NCBI RefSeq assembly: GCF_022809125.1 | Contig: NZ_JALGBI010000001.1 | Span: 1,984,001-2,048,000 of the forward strand | Direction: 5' to 3' | From: Variovorax terrae | GTDB lineage: Bacteria > Pseudomonadota > Gammaproteobacteria > Burkholderiales > Burkholderiaceae_C | Length of the DNA: 64,000 nt | Shown: positions 1 through 8,757 of the stretch, in pieces | Layout: each line of letters starts with the position of its first letter | Numbering within the stretch: position 1 is the first letter of the stretch | Program-made: the position numbers and the translations under genes | The notes under the pieces: model-generated | Databases searched by the model: none | Told to the model about the DNA's origin: nothing | The model's input: the letters and a program-made list of their open reading frames with translations, nothing else

Positions 1-1341
1 AACCGCATCGCCCGCGTGAACGTCAGCGGCAACACGTATTTCAGCGAGGCCAACATCCGCGCCAGCCTGCCCGCGCTGCAGCCGGGCGAAGCTCCGAACC
101 TGCGCCGCATCTCCGAATCGGTGCAACTCGCCAACGACAACCCGGCCAAGCAGGTGACCGTGGTGCTGGCCGACGGCGATGCGCCGGGCACGCTGGACGC
201 CCGGGTCGACGTCGCCGACCAGGCGCCGCTCAAGATGATCCTGACGCTGGACAACAGCGGCACCCCAGGAACCGGCCGCTGGCGCACCGGCGTGGCGGTG
301 CAGCACGGCAACCTGCTGGACCGCGACATCGTGGCCACGGCGGCCTACACCACCTCGCCGGACAAGCCTTCGGGCGTCACCGTCAACCTGTATTCGCTGG
401 GCTTGCGCGTGCCGCTCTATGCGGTCGGCGACAGCCTGGACCTGATCTACGGCAAGTCCGACGTCAACACCCCCGCATCCCTGCCCACGCTGGGCGGGCT
501 GCTGGGCCTGACGGGCAAGGGCAACATCTATGCCCTGCGCTGGAACCACATCTTCGCGCGCCGCGGCGAAACCACCAGCCGCGTCGTTGTCGGGCTGGAC
601 CGCAAGGAAATTGGCTCGCGCTGCGACCTCGGCGGCGCGCCGGTAGACATCTCGCCGCCCACGCCGCCAATCGCCACCTGCGTGCCCTACACGCTGCAGC
701 CGCTGTCAGTGACCTATTCGGCCCAGACACTCTCCGGCGCGACGGTGTTCGGCTGGAACGCGGGCCTGATGCGCAACATCGCCACCGGCACGCGCTACAC
801 CAACCTGGACGGCCGCGTGGACCGCTACTCGTATCTCACGGCAGGCAACCGCTCCACGCGCGACGGCTTCATGGCGCTGCGCGGCGGCGCGTCGGTGCTC
901 CAGGTGCTGCCGCGGACATGGGAGCTGCGCCTGACCGGCACGTTCCAGTACGCGCGCGACCCGCTTCCCTCGGGCGAGCAGATCGGCCTGGCCGGCGCCA
1001 GCGCGGTGCGCGGCTTCATCGAGCGTGCCGTGTCCACCGACAGCGGCATGGTGCTCAATACCGAGTTGCAGACGCCGGATCTGGCACCGAGCACCGGCGT
1101 ACCCGGCACCCTGCGTGTTGCGGCCTTCGTCGATGCCGCGCACGGCACCAACCGCAATGTGGGCGCATCGGCCGTGCCTGCCCGCGCCACGCTCACCAGC
1201 GCAGGCATGGGCCTGCGCTATGCCTACGGGCGCGACGTCAGCCTGCGACTGGACCTGGCCCGCGTGGGCAACGCCGGCCCCTCCCTCACCGAACGCAGCG
1301 GTGACTGGCGCGCGCATCTGGCGGTCGTCGTCGGCTTCTAG
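1..1341 (+). CDS. TpsB outer-membrane transporter of a two-partner secretion system (5' truncated)
   Basis: ShlB/FhaC/HecB-type outer-membrane beta-barrel that exports the TpsA protein encoded next to it. The reading frame is open from the first base, so the signal peptide and first POTRA domain lie outside the window and the GTG at 16 is not the start. The visible part begins in a POTRA segment (RVNVSGNTYFSE) and continues into a barrel with repeated aromatic strands. It contains GASAVRGF, the family's conserved (V)RGF-type turn, and ends in a C-terminal strand finishing with Phe (VVVGF), as usual for Omp85/TpsB barrels. The stop is 10 bp before tpsA, and the tpsA Shine-Dalgarno AGGAG overlaps the stop codon, so the two are co-transcribed and probably translationally coupled. 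Family and role are secure; the cargo is inferred from position. Confidence 0.9.
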   Translation, partial: NRIARVNVSGNTYFSEANIRASLPALQPGEAPNLRRISESVQLANDNPAKQVTVVLADGDAPGTLDARVDVADQAPLKMILTLDNSGTPGTGRWRTGVAVQHGNLLDRDIVATAAYTTSPDKPSGVTVNLYSLGLRVPLYAVGDSLDLIYGKSDVNTPASLPTLGGLLGLTGKGNIYALRWNHIFARRGETTSRVVVGLDRKEIGSRCDLGGAPVDISPPTPPIATCVPYTLQPLSVTYSAQTLSGATVFGWNAGLMRNIATGTRYTNLDGRVDRYSYLTAGNRSTRDGFMALRGGASVLQVLPRTWELRLTGTFQYARDPLPSGEQIGLAGASAVRGFIERAVSTDSGMVLNTELQTPDLAPSTGVPGTLRVAAFVDAAHGTNRNVGASAVPARATLTSAGMGLRYAYGRDVSLRLDLARVGNAGPSLTERSGDWRAHLAVVVGF

Positions 1342-1351
1342 GAGTCCTTTC

Positions 1352-4300
1352 ATGAAAACAACACCCTCCTGGCGCCATCACCTGCTCGCTGCGGCCGTGT
1401 TCGCCGCCTGCCAGCCGGCCGGCGCGCAGCTCGCACCGAATGCCTTGCCCACCGGCGGCACCGTTTCCGCCGGCCAGGCCACGTTCACCACGCAGGGCAG
1501 CGTGCTGCGCATCGACCAGGCCACGCAACGCGCCATCATCAACTTCAACACCTTCGACATCGGCGCATCGGCCAAAGTGAACGTGTCCCAGCCCAACGCG
1601 GCCTCGGCGCTGCTGGCGCGCACCCTGTCGGCCAATCCGTCGCAGATCCAGGGGCAGTTGCAGGCCAACGGCGCCGTCTGGCTGGTCAACCCGGCCGGCA
1701 TCCTGGTCGGACCGAATGCGCGCATCGACGTGGGCCAGTTCGTCGCCACCACGCTCAAGGTCAACGACGGCGACTTCCTCGCCGGCCGGCTGACCTTCGG
1801 CGATGGCAGCGCGGCCACCGGTGCTGTGCGCAACCTCGGTGATATCCGCGCCGCCTCGGGCGGCAGCGTCTACCTGGTCGGGGCCGACGTCGAGAACGCC
1901 GGCACGATCACGGCACCCGGCGGCAGCGTGGCACTGGCCGCCGGCAAGACGGTACAGATCATGGACACGGCCACGCCCGGCGTCAGCGTCCAGGTCACCG
2001 GTGGCAGCGGCACGGCCGCCAACCTGGGCCGCATCACGGCCGAGGCCGGGCGCATCGGGCTGGCCGGTGCATTGGTGCGCAATGAAGGAACGCTGGACGC
2101 CAGCAGCCTGGTGCGCGAGGGTGGCCGCATCTTCCTGCGTGCGACGCAGGACGTGACCACCTCGGCCACGTCGCGCATCGCGGCCGACGGCACGACCGGC
2201 GGCCGCGTGGAGCTGTACGCCGAACGTGCGGCCCGCATCGACGGCGACGTGTCCGCCACGGGCAGCGCGGGCCCGGGCGGCTTCGTCGATACCTCCGGCC
2301 GGCAGTCGCTCGACGTGGTGCGCGCACCGCAAGTGGGCAAAGGCGGCGAGTGGCTGATCGACCCGATCACCCTGCTGGTCATGGGCGACGCCGACGAGGG
2401 TGTCAGCGGCGCAGGCACCCCCGTCATCACCTCCAGCGAGAACGGCGCAAGGGTGCGCGCCAGCACCATCTCCAGCCAGCTCGATGCGGGCGTGAACGTC
2501 ACGCTCACCACGGGCGGCGCCACGCCGGGCCTGGGCGACATCTTCATCTACGACGCCATCACCAAGACCGCGGGCGGTGATGCCACGTTGCGGCTCAACG
2601 CGTACAACAACACCTACATCCAGGCGCCGATCACCAGTTCCAGCGGCAAGCTCAACCTCACGCTCAACAACACCATGGAGGGCGCCTATGGCATAACCAG
2701 TGTCTATGCGCCGATCGACCTGAACGGCGGCAATCTGACCATCACCGAAGGCTCCTCCGCGAGTCGCGGGGCGGCGGTCGTCTACAACGGCGGCAGCATC
2801 AACCTCAACGGCGGGACCGTGTGGGCGCGCTATATCAATGTGGTCGACGGCGGCTCCATCTCGTCCAAGGGCGGCACCCTCGACCTGACCGAGCAGTTGG
2901 GCCTGATCGGAGGCACGCTCAAGGTCGATTCAGGCACGCTGGCGGTCGCCGGCGGTCTCGGCCTGCGCGGCACGGTCGAAATCAGCCCTGGTGCAACGCT
3001 GGCGGTGTCGGGCAATTCCAGCGTGTTCGCAGGCTCGGTCTTTCGCGGCGGGGACGGCAATATGTCCTTCGCCGGCACGCTCTACCTGGACGCGCCTCTC
3101 ACCTTCGGTGTCGACCAACCCACGCTCACGCTGAACAACGTCAGTCTGAGCGGCGCGCCACAGAACGCACTCGTCACCTCCGGCAATGCCATCGTTGCGG
3201 GTGCGGTGTCGCTGACGGGCCAGTCGCACTGGCAGAACACCGGCGCGGTCACGGTGGAGGGCGACGGCAAGATCAGTGTGGTCAGCGAGTCTGCCCAGTT
3301 CAGCAATGCGGCAGGTGCCAAGGTCGTGACCAGCGGCACGGTTGACACCGTGCTGCAGGGCGCGGGCGGCAATACCTTCAGCAACGAAGGCACGCTGGAG
3401 AAGACAAGCACCGGCCAGCAGCACTATGCCGGCATCTCGAACAGCGCGGGCAGCCAGCTGCTGGTCAGCGGCGGCACGCTCGGCGTGTCAGGCAACCTGT
3501 TTGGATCCATGGAGACGGCGGCGGGCACCACGCTCAACGTGGGCAATGCCGTGCTGAGTGCCGATTCGTCGTTCACGGGCGCAGGCAGCCTGCGCTGGTC
3601 CGACCACGTCAGCCTCACCGGGCCGCTCACGCTGGCGGCCACGGCGCCCGCGCTGACGCTGGCTGCCAACACCGTCATCCACGGTGGCAGTGCCGACAAC
3701 GTGCTGACCACCCGCAATGCCGTCAGCGTGACGGACGGTCAGGTCACCCTGGCCGATAGCACCGCCTGGCACAACGAGGGCGCCCTCACCATCGGCGGCG
3801 GTTCGACACCGGCTCGGCTGGACGTCGGCGCCGGCACGGCGCTGAACAACGCATCCGGCAGCAGCCTGTCGCTGCTGTCCAACGGCACGCTGGCCGTCGC
3901 GGGAACCCTGCAGCACGACGCCGGCGCCACCTGGACCGGTGGCGGCGGCCTGTCGGTCGCTGGCGGTGGTGTCACACTCACAGGATCGGCGGCGATGGGC
4001 CGACTGGAGGTCAGCGGCGGCACGCTGCAGGCCACGGGCGGGCTCAATGTGACCGACGCCTACAGCCAGGCCGGCGGCACGGTCCAGTTGGCAAACGCCG
4101 CATTGAACCAATCGGCCGGCGATCTGGTGGTGGGCAGCCTCACGGCCCAGAACCTGCTGCTGCGATCGCAATCCGGCGCGGTCCGCCAGACCACGGGCAC
4201 CTCGCTCGGCGTCACGGGTCAGCTGGTCGCCTCGGCCGCGACCGGCATCGCGCTGGGCAGCACCACCAACGAGCTCAGCCAGATCGCCGCCAACAACCGC

Positions 4301-5371
4301 GGCAGCGGCGGCGTGGCCCTGGCCAGCAGGGTTCCAACGAGCCTGTATGGCGTGACCACGGACAGCGGCAACATCACCGTCGCCGTGGACGGCTCCCTGG
4401 ACGTCCTGGGCACCGCACCTTCGATGGCGTTCATTGCGGCGCTGCCCGGCACGGCGGTGAATCCGGCGACCGAGTCGGGCTTCAGCAGCAGCGGCGCCAT
4501 CCGCACCGGCAACGGCACCGTGGCGCTCACGGCGGGCACGTCGCTCGACATCCGCGCGGGCGTGGGCGTGTCGTCCGGCGGCGGCGCGATCTCGATGCTG
4601 GCCCGGAATGGCTTGCTGAACGTCAACGCCGGGGCGTCCGTCAACTCGGGCAGCGGCTCCATCGACCTCACGTCGCAGGGCCCAGGCGCCTGGGTCAATG
4701 CGCCGCTCAGCGTCTTCTCCGGCGCGAGGCCCAGCATCACGCCGAACGACGCGGTTGAGGCAGCAGCCCAGGCGGCAGCGGAAGCCGCCGCCAGAAAAGC
4801 GGCAGAGGAGGCAGCCGCCAAGGCAGCCGCAGACGCCGCGGCCCAGAAAGCAGCCGCCGACGCCGCGGCCAAGGCGGCCAGCGATGCCGCGGCCCGGAAG
4901 GCCGCCGACGATGCTGCGGCCAAGGCCGCTGCTGACGCGGCAGCCGCCCAGGCGGCCCAGAAGGCAGCCGCCGATGCGGCAGCCAAAGCCGCTGCCGACG
5001 CTGCAGCCAAGGCGGTGGCGGCAGACGCTGCGGCAAGGGCTGACGCCGAGCAGGCGGCCCGGCAGGCCGCCCAGGATGCCGCCAGACAGGCCGAAGCGCA
5101 GAGCAGCCCCCCTCTCGCGCCCGGCGATTCAACGTCCGTGGCCATCGCCGCCAACACCACGGTGTCCATCCTCGCGCAAACCTACGCGTCGCAAACCACC
5201 GGCGGCAGTCCCGGCAGCTTCGGCGGCAGCACGGCCGCCGCCGCGGACTCCACGGACACGTCCAACTCGGCCAATGGGGACAGCAAGAAGCCCTCCTCCA
5301 AGGATGTCATGGCGGAGGTGAAGGACAGCAGCGTGGCAAAAGACGCGCCGAAGAAGATGTACTGCAATTGA
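1352..5371 (+). CDS. TpsA exoprotein with haemagglutination-activity domain and TolA-like Ala-rich tail
   Basis: Large secreted beta-helical exoprotein, about 1339 aa. The start is ATG 1352 after AGGAG at 1340-1344. An N-terminal signal peptide ends near AGAQ and is followed by the TPS domain, with the diagnostic NPAGI at residues 113-117. Residues of roughly 200-1120 are Gly/Thr/Val/Asn-rich repeats expected to form a right-handed beta-helix. From about residue 1133 to 1250 the sequence changes to an almost pure Ala/Lys/Asp/Glu helix of AAxKAAADAA-type repeats, resembling the TolA stalk. A Ser/Thr/Gly linker follows, then a basic end with a single Cys at the penultimate position (KKMYCN). 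It has no ESPR, unlike the second TpsA in the window. The downstream FecR-domain gene starts 11 bp after the stop. Adhesin or surface-fibre function is inferred. Confidence 0.88.
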   Translation: MKTTPSWRHHLLAAAVFAACQPAGAQLAPNALPTGGTVSAGQATFTTQGSVLRIDQATQRAIINFNTFDIGASAKVNVSQPNAASALLARTLSANPSQIQGQLQANGAVWLVNPAGILVGPNARIDVGQFVATTLKVNDGDFLAGRLTFGDGSAATGAVRNLGDIRAASGGSVYLVGADVENAGTITAPGGSVALAAGKTVQIMDTATPGVSVQVTGGSGTAANLGRITAEAGRIGLAGALVRNEGTLDASSLVREGGRIFLRATQDVTTSATSRIAADGTTGGRVELYAERAARIDGDVSATGSAGPGGFVDTSGRQSLDVVRAPQVGKGGEWLIDPITLLVMGDADEGVSGAGTPVITSSENGARVRASTISSQLDAGVNVTLTTGGATPGLGDIFIYDAITKTAGGDATLRLNAYNNTYIQAPITSSSGKLNLTLNNTMEGAYGITSVYAPIDLNGGNLTITEGSSASRGAAVVYNGGSINLNGGTVWARYINVVDGGSISSKGGTLDLTEQLGLIGGTLKVDSGTLAVAGGLGLRGTVEISPGATLAVSGNSSVFAGSVFRGGDGNMSFAGTLYLDAPLTFGVDQPTLTLNNVSLSGAPQNALVTSGNAIVAGAVSLTGQSHWQNTGAVTVEGDGKISVVSESAQFSNAAGAKVVTSGTVDTVLQGAGGNTFSNEGTLEKTSTGQQHYAGISNSAGSQLLVSGGTLGVSGNLFGSMETAAGTTLNVGNAVLSADSSFTGAGSLRWSDHVSLTGPLTLAATAPALTLAANTVIHGGSADNVLTTRNAVSVTDGQVTLADSTAWHNEGALTIGGGSTPARLDVGAGTALNNASGSSLSLLSNGTLAVAGTLQHDAGATWTGGGGLSVAGGGVTLTGSAAMGRLEVSGGTLQATGGLNVTDAYSQAGGTVQLANAALNQSAGDLVVGSLTAQNLLLRSQSGAVRQTTGTSLGVTGQLVASAATGIALGSTTNELSQIAANNRGSGGVALASRVPTSLYGVTTDSGNITVAVDGSLDVLGTAPSMAFIAALPGTAVNPATESGFSSSGAIRTGNGTVALTAGTSLDIRAGVGVSSGGGAISMLARNGLLNVNAGASVNSGSGSIDLTSQGPGAWVNAPLSVFSGARPSITPNDAVEAAAQAAAEAAARKAAEEAAAKAAADAAAQKAAADAAAKAASDAAARKAADDAAAKAAADAAAAQAAQKAAADAAAKAAADAAAKAVAADAAARADAEQAARQAAQDAARQAEAQSSPPLAPGDSTSVAIAANTTVSILAQTYASQTTGGSPGSFGGSTAAAADSTDTSNSANGDSKKPSSKDVMAEVKDSSVAKDAPKKMYCN

Positions 5372-5382
5372 AAGGCCGTGCC

Positions 5383-6228
5383 ATGAACCCGCAACATGCT
5401 TTCCCCCTGCGCCTTCGGTCCCGCGCCGCCGCACTGGCCTGCGCCCTGCTGCTCGCCGCGCCTGCCGTGCTGGCCCAGGCCGTCGGTACGGCCACCCACG
5501 TGGCCGGGGTCGCCATCGCGCGCACGCCGTCGGGCGCGATCCGCCTGCTGTCGCCGGGCTCGGAGATCCGCCAGGGCGACACACTGGTCACCGAAGCATC
5601 AGCCTACCTGCGCATGCGCTTCACCGACCACGCCGAAATGGTGGTTTCGCCCAAAAGCGAAATCCGCATCACCGAATACCGCTACGACCCGAACCGGCCC
5701 GAACTGGACCGCCAGGTCATCGATCTGCAACGCGGGGGCTTCCGCGCCGTCACCGGCGAGCTGGGCAAGCGCAACCACGAAGCCGTGGTGTTCAACACCC
5801 CTGAAGGCACCATCGGTGTCAGGGGCACGCACCTGGGTGCGCTGTTCTGCCAGAACGACTGCGGCAACGTGCCCACGCCCACCGGAAAGACGCCTGACAA
5901 CGGCCTGCACGTGGACGTGGCCTCCGGTGCCGTGGTGGTGACGCCCAACCTGCAGTCGGCACTCCCTGGCGCAAATCTCGGCTTGCCGAGCCTTCCGGGC
6001 ACACCGTCCCCGGCGGCGGCGCCGATGCCGGGCGCTGGAGCCCCGGCACCAGTCGTGATCCTGAACGCCGGCCAGTTCGGCTACCTGCCGCCGCCGCAGA
6101 ACGGCGTGCAGCCGCCGCTGATCCTGGTCCCCCCCCCTCTGGCGGTGCAGGTGCGCATGCCGCAGTCGATCAGCCAGAACAATCCGCAGAGCAGTGCCAG
6201 CAACGTCCTCGATTGCGAGGTGCGGTAA
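5383..6228 (+). CDS. FecR-domain exported protein
   Basis: Predicted periplasmic or exported protein of about 281 aa. The start is ATG 5383, preceded by AAAGG at 5371-5375; a TTG overlapping the tpsA stop is less likely. The signal peptide has an Ala-rich core ending AVLAQA. The FecR domain follows: a binding core with the motif GSEIRQGDTLVT, then RMRFTDHAEMVV and the late motif TPEGTIGVRGTHL. The C-terminal third is Pro/Ala/Gly-rich and ends in DCEVR. Two Cys are close together (FCQND CG). FecR domains of this kind often occur in proteins beside TPS exoproteins or iron-signalling systems; no sigma factor or TonB receptor is seen here. Its place after tpsA suggests a role in maturation, anchoring or sensing of the exoprotein, which is inference. 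Confidence 0.8.
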   Translation: MNPQHAFPLRLRSRAAALACALLLAAPAVLAQAVGTATHVAGVAIARTPSGAIRLLSPGSEIRQGDTLVTEASAYLRMRFTDHAEMVVSPKSEIRITEYRYDPNRPELDRQVIDLQRGGFRAVTGELGKRNHEAVVFNTPEGTIGVRGTHLGALFCQNDCGNVPTPTGKTPDNGLHVDVASGAVVVTPNLQSALPGANLGLPSLPGTPSPAAAPMPGAGAPAPVVILNAGQFGYLPPPQNGVQPPLILVPPPLAVQVRMPQSISQNNPQSSASNVLDCEVR

Positions 6229-6274
6229 GCGGGGGCTTGGCCTGCAAGGCACTGGCCGCACAAGGGAGGGACGT

Positions 6275-6280
6275 TAGAAT
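6275..6280 (+). promoter_or_regulatory. Probable -10 box of the tRNA operon
   Basis: TAGAAT lies 8 bp before the first base of tRNA-Pro, the right place for a sigma-70 -10 element. I do not see a convincing -35 at 16-18 bp upstream. Confidence 0.4.
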
Positions 6281-6288
6281 GCCGAAGT

Positions 6289-6365
<77 letters not shown>

Positions 6366-6384
6366 TTCACCTTCCTCTTTGAAT

Positions 6385-6461
6385 CTGCCCGTAGCTCAAC
6401 TGGATAGAGCAACAGCCTTCTAAGCTGTAGGTCGGGGGTTCGAGTCCCTCCGGGCAGGCCA
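6385..6461 (+). tRNA. tRNA-Arg (anticodon UCU)
   Basis: 77-nt cloverleaf 19 bp after tRNA-Pro. Acceptor CTGCCCG pairs with CGGGCAG, the discriminator is G, and CCA is encoded. Anticodon loop CTTCTAA on an ACAGC/GCTGT stem gives anticodon TCT. The T loop is TTCGAGT. Its CCA end is 2 bp from the start codon of the next gene. Confidence 0.97.
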
Positions 6462-6463
6462 GC

Positions 6464-8308
6464 ATGCAAACCCAACGTCGTTTCGTCCTGAAAGCGGGGG
6501 CTACCGGCCTGGTCGCCCTGCTCGGGCCGGGCTTTCCCGCTTCGGCCGCCGGCACCGCGCCGGTGCTGGGTTTCACCGGCGTGGCCGCCTCGGCCCGCGA
6601 TGCGCTGACGATTCCGCCGGAGTACGAATACAGCCTGCTCTACAAATGGGGCGACCCCACCGGCGTGGTGGGCGCCCTGCCCGCCTACCGGCCCGATGCC
6701 TCCAACAATGCGCAGGAGCAGGCGGTGCAGGCCGGCATGCACCACGACGGCATGCACTTCTTTCCCCTGAATGCCGACGGCAGCCGCGCCCTGCTGGTGA
6801 TGAACCACGAATACACCGACGAGCGCCTGCTGCACACCGACGGCGCAACGCCATGGACCGCCGAGAAGGTGCGCAAGTCGCAGCATGCAATGGGCGTGTC
6901 GGTGATCGAGATCGCCCTTGGCGCGCAGGGCTGGCGCCAGGTGCTGCCCTCGCGCCATGCGCGCCGCATCCACGGCAACACCCCCATGCGCCTGGGCGGG
7001 CCGGCAGCCGGCTCGTCGATGCTGCAGACCGCTCTCAACCCCGCAGGCGACGAGGTGCTGGGCACCTTCGCCAACTGCGCCATGGGCGTCACGCCCTGGG
7101 GCACCTACCTGACCTGCGAGGAAAACTTCCACGGCTACTTCGGTGGCGCCAAGGACGCGGACTTCCAGCCCGACGCCGCCCAGAGGCGCTATGGCACGAC
7201 GGCCGGCGGCCAGTGGGTGGACTGGTACCGCTTCGACGAGCGCTTCGACCTCACGAAGCACCCCAACGAAGCGAACCGCTTCGGCTGGGTGGTGGAAATC
7301 GATCCGATGGACCCCACCTCCACGCCCGTCAAGCGCACCGCGCTGGGCCGCAAGCGCCAGGAAAGCGCCACCTGCACGCTCACGCAGGACGGCCGCGTGG
7401 CCGTCTACATGGGCGACGACACGCGCTTCGAGTACATCTACAAGTTCGTGAGCCGCGACAAGGTGCAGCCCGGCGGCTATGCCGCCAACCGCGAGCTGCT
7501 CGATCACGGCACGCTCTACGTGGCGCGCTTCGATGCCGATGGCCGCGGCGCCTGGCTCGAACTCACGCAGGGCCGCCCGGGGCTGGGCCGCGAACAGGGC
7601 TTCGCCACCCAGGCCGACGTGGTGGTCAAGGCCCGGCTCGCGGCCGACGCGGTGGGTGGCACGAAGATGGACCGCCCCGAATGGATCACGGTGCACCCGC
7701 ACACTGGCGAGGTGTTCGTCACGCTCACCAACAACAGCCAGCGCGGCGAGCCCGGCCGCCCCGGCCCCGATGCGGCCAACCCGCGCGAACGCAACGTCGG
7801 CGGCCACATCATCCGCTGGCGCGAAGCCGGTGGCGACGCCGCCGCCAGCGCCTTCGGCTGGCGCCATTTCGTGCTGGCCGGCGATCCGGCCCGGCCCGGC
7901 GCGGCCACGCAGTACCCCTCGCCGCAGGCCGACGCCTTCGGCTGCCCCGACGGCCTGCATTTCGATCGCGGCGGCCTGCTCTGGATCCAGACCGACATGA
8001 GCGGCCAGGCCATCGGCAAGGGCTCCTATGCGCAGCTGGGCAACAACGCCATGCTGTGCGCCGACCCGGCCACCGGCCGCATCAAGCGCTTCCTCAGCGG
8101 CCCGAGCGGCTGCGAGATCACGGGCTGCGTGGTCACGCCCGACCGCCGGACCCTGTTCGTCAACATCCAGCACCCGGGCGAGGCCAGCGACGACGGCGGC
8201 GGCGCGCACAACAGCGCCTGGCCCGATGGCACCACGCCCGGCAGCGCGCGCCCGCGCTCGGCCACCGTGGTGGTGCGCCGGCGCGACGGCGGCCTGGTGG
8301 GCACATGA
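6464..8308 (+). CDS. PhoX family (DUF839) alkaline phosphatase-like protein
   Basis: 614-aa PhoX/DUF839 family protein; characterised PhoX enzymes are Tat-exported, calcium/iron-dependent alkaline phosphatases. A twin-arginine signal is visible at the N-terminus (QRRFVLKAG, then a hydrophobic core ending SASAAG-like), so export is folded and periplasmic. The body contains family-type segments such as LLVMNHEYTD near residue 110, a central TCEENFHGYFGG, and QDGRVAVYMGDDTRFEYIYKF. The ATG at 6464 is the only start that preserves the Tat motif, yet it is only 2 bp after the tRNA-Arg CCA end. The only Shine-Dalgarno candidate, GGCAGG at 6453-6458, is inside the tRNA. The stop overlaps the next gene (ATGATG), coupling it to the TRAP permease. 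Enzyme activity is inferred from family. Confidence 0.87.
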   Translation: MQTQRRFVLKAGATGLVALLGPGFPASAAGTAPVLGFTGVAASARDALTIPPEYEYSLLYKWGDPTGVVGALPAYRPDASNNAQEQAVQAGMHHDGMHFFPLNADGSRALLVMNHEYTDERLLHTDGATPWTAEKVRKSQHAMGVSVIEIALGAQGWRQVLPSRHARRIHGNTPMRLGGPAAGSSMLQTALNPAGDEVLGTFANCAMGVTPWGTYLTCEENFHGYFGGAKDADFQPDAAQRRYGTTAGGQWVDWYRFDERFDLTKHPNEANRFGWVVEIDPMDPTSTPVKRTALGRKRQESATCTLTQDGRVAVYMGDDTRFEYIYKFVSRDKVQPGGYAANRELLDHGTLYVARFDADGRGAWLELTQGRPGLGREQGFATQADVVVKARLAADAVGGTKMDRPEWITVHPHTGEVFVTLTNNSQRGEPGRPGPDAANPRERNVGGHIIRWREAGGDAAASAFGWRHFVLAGDPARPGAATQYPSPQADAFGCPDGLHFDRGGLLWIQTDMSGQAIGKGSYAQLGNNAMLCADPATGRIKRFLSGPSGCEITGCVVTPDRRTLFVNIQHPGEASDDGGGAHNSAWPDGTTPGSARPRSATVVVRRRDGGLVGT

Positions 8309-8757
8309 TGCGCCGCCTGTGCCTCGCCGCCAGCCTGCTGGTGCTGCCGCTGGCGCTGCTGCTGTTCGCGCAGTGGCCGCTGCGCGACGGCGTGCAGGCT
8401 GGCTCGCGCCTGGCCAATGACGCGGCGCAGATCCTGTTCGCGCTGTATGTGGCGGTGGCCGTGACCGCCGCCTCGCGGGCCCGCCTCCACCTGTCGGCGC
8501 TCAAGCCCGTCGCGCCGGGGGCGGCCCCGGCGCGCTGGCGGCGCTGGGCGCTGCTGGCCTGCCTGGCGCCGTGGTCGCTCTACCTGCTCTGGGTGTCCAC
8601 GCCGATGGTCTGGGACTCGCTGCGCCAGATGGAGCGCTTCGCCGAGACCCTGACGCCGGGCTACTTCCTGATCAAGCTCGCGCTCTGGCTGATGGCGCTG
8701 CTGGTGCTGGTGGACGCGCTGGCCTCGCTGCGCGGCGGCGCGGACGACGGCGCATGA
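8305..8757 (+). CDS. TRAP transporter small permease (DctQ type)
   Basis: 150-aa inner-membrane protein with about four hydrophobic segments (around residues 5-22, 38-55, 82-102, 120-140), the topology of DctQ subunits. Such subunits join the large permease in solute uptake driven by an ion gradient. The start overlaps the phosphatase stop by four bases, and its stop overlaps the start of the large permease (ATGA). Sequence conservation is low, as is normal for this family; the assignment rests on topology, length and the neighbour. The substrate is unknown. Confidence 0.75.
   Translation: MMRRLCLAASLLVLPLALLLFAQWPLRDGVQAGSRLANDAAQILFALYVAVAVTAASRARLHLSALKPVAPGAAPARWRRWALLACLAPWSLYLLWVSTPMVWDSLRQMERFAETLTPGYFLIKLALWLMALLVLVDALASLRGGADDGA

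Noticed and set aside
1352..1460. Lipoprotein signal in the first TpsA (FAAC)
   Set aside because: The -3 Phe is a poor lipobox, and a signal peptidase I site (AGAQ) follows nearby, as expected for TpsA proteins.
4219..5169. Ala-rich open frame on the minus strand opposite the TpsA tail
   Set aside because: It is the antisense of the repetitive Ala/Lys coding DNA, which leaves several frames open.
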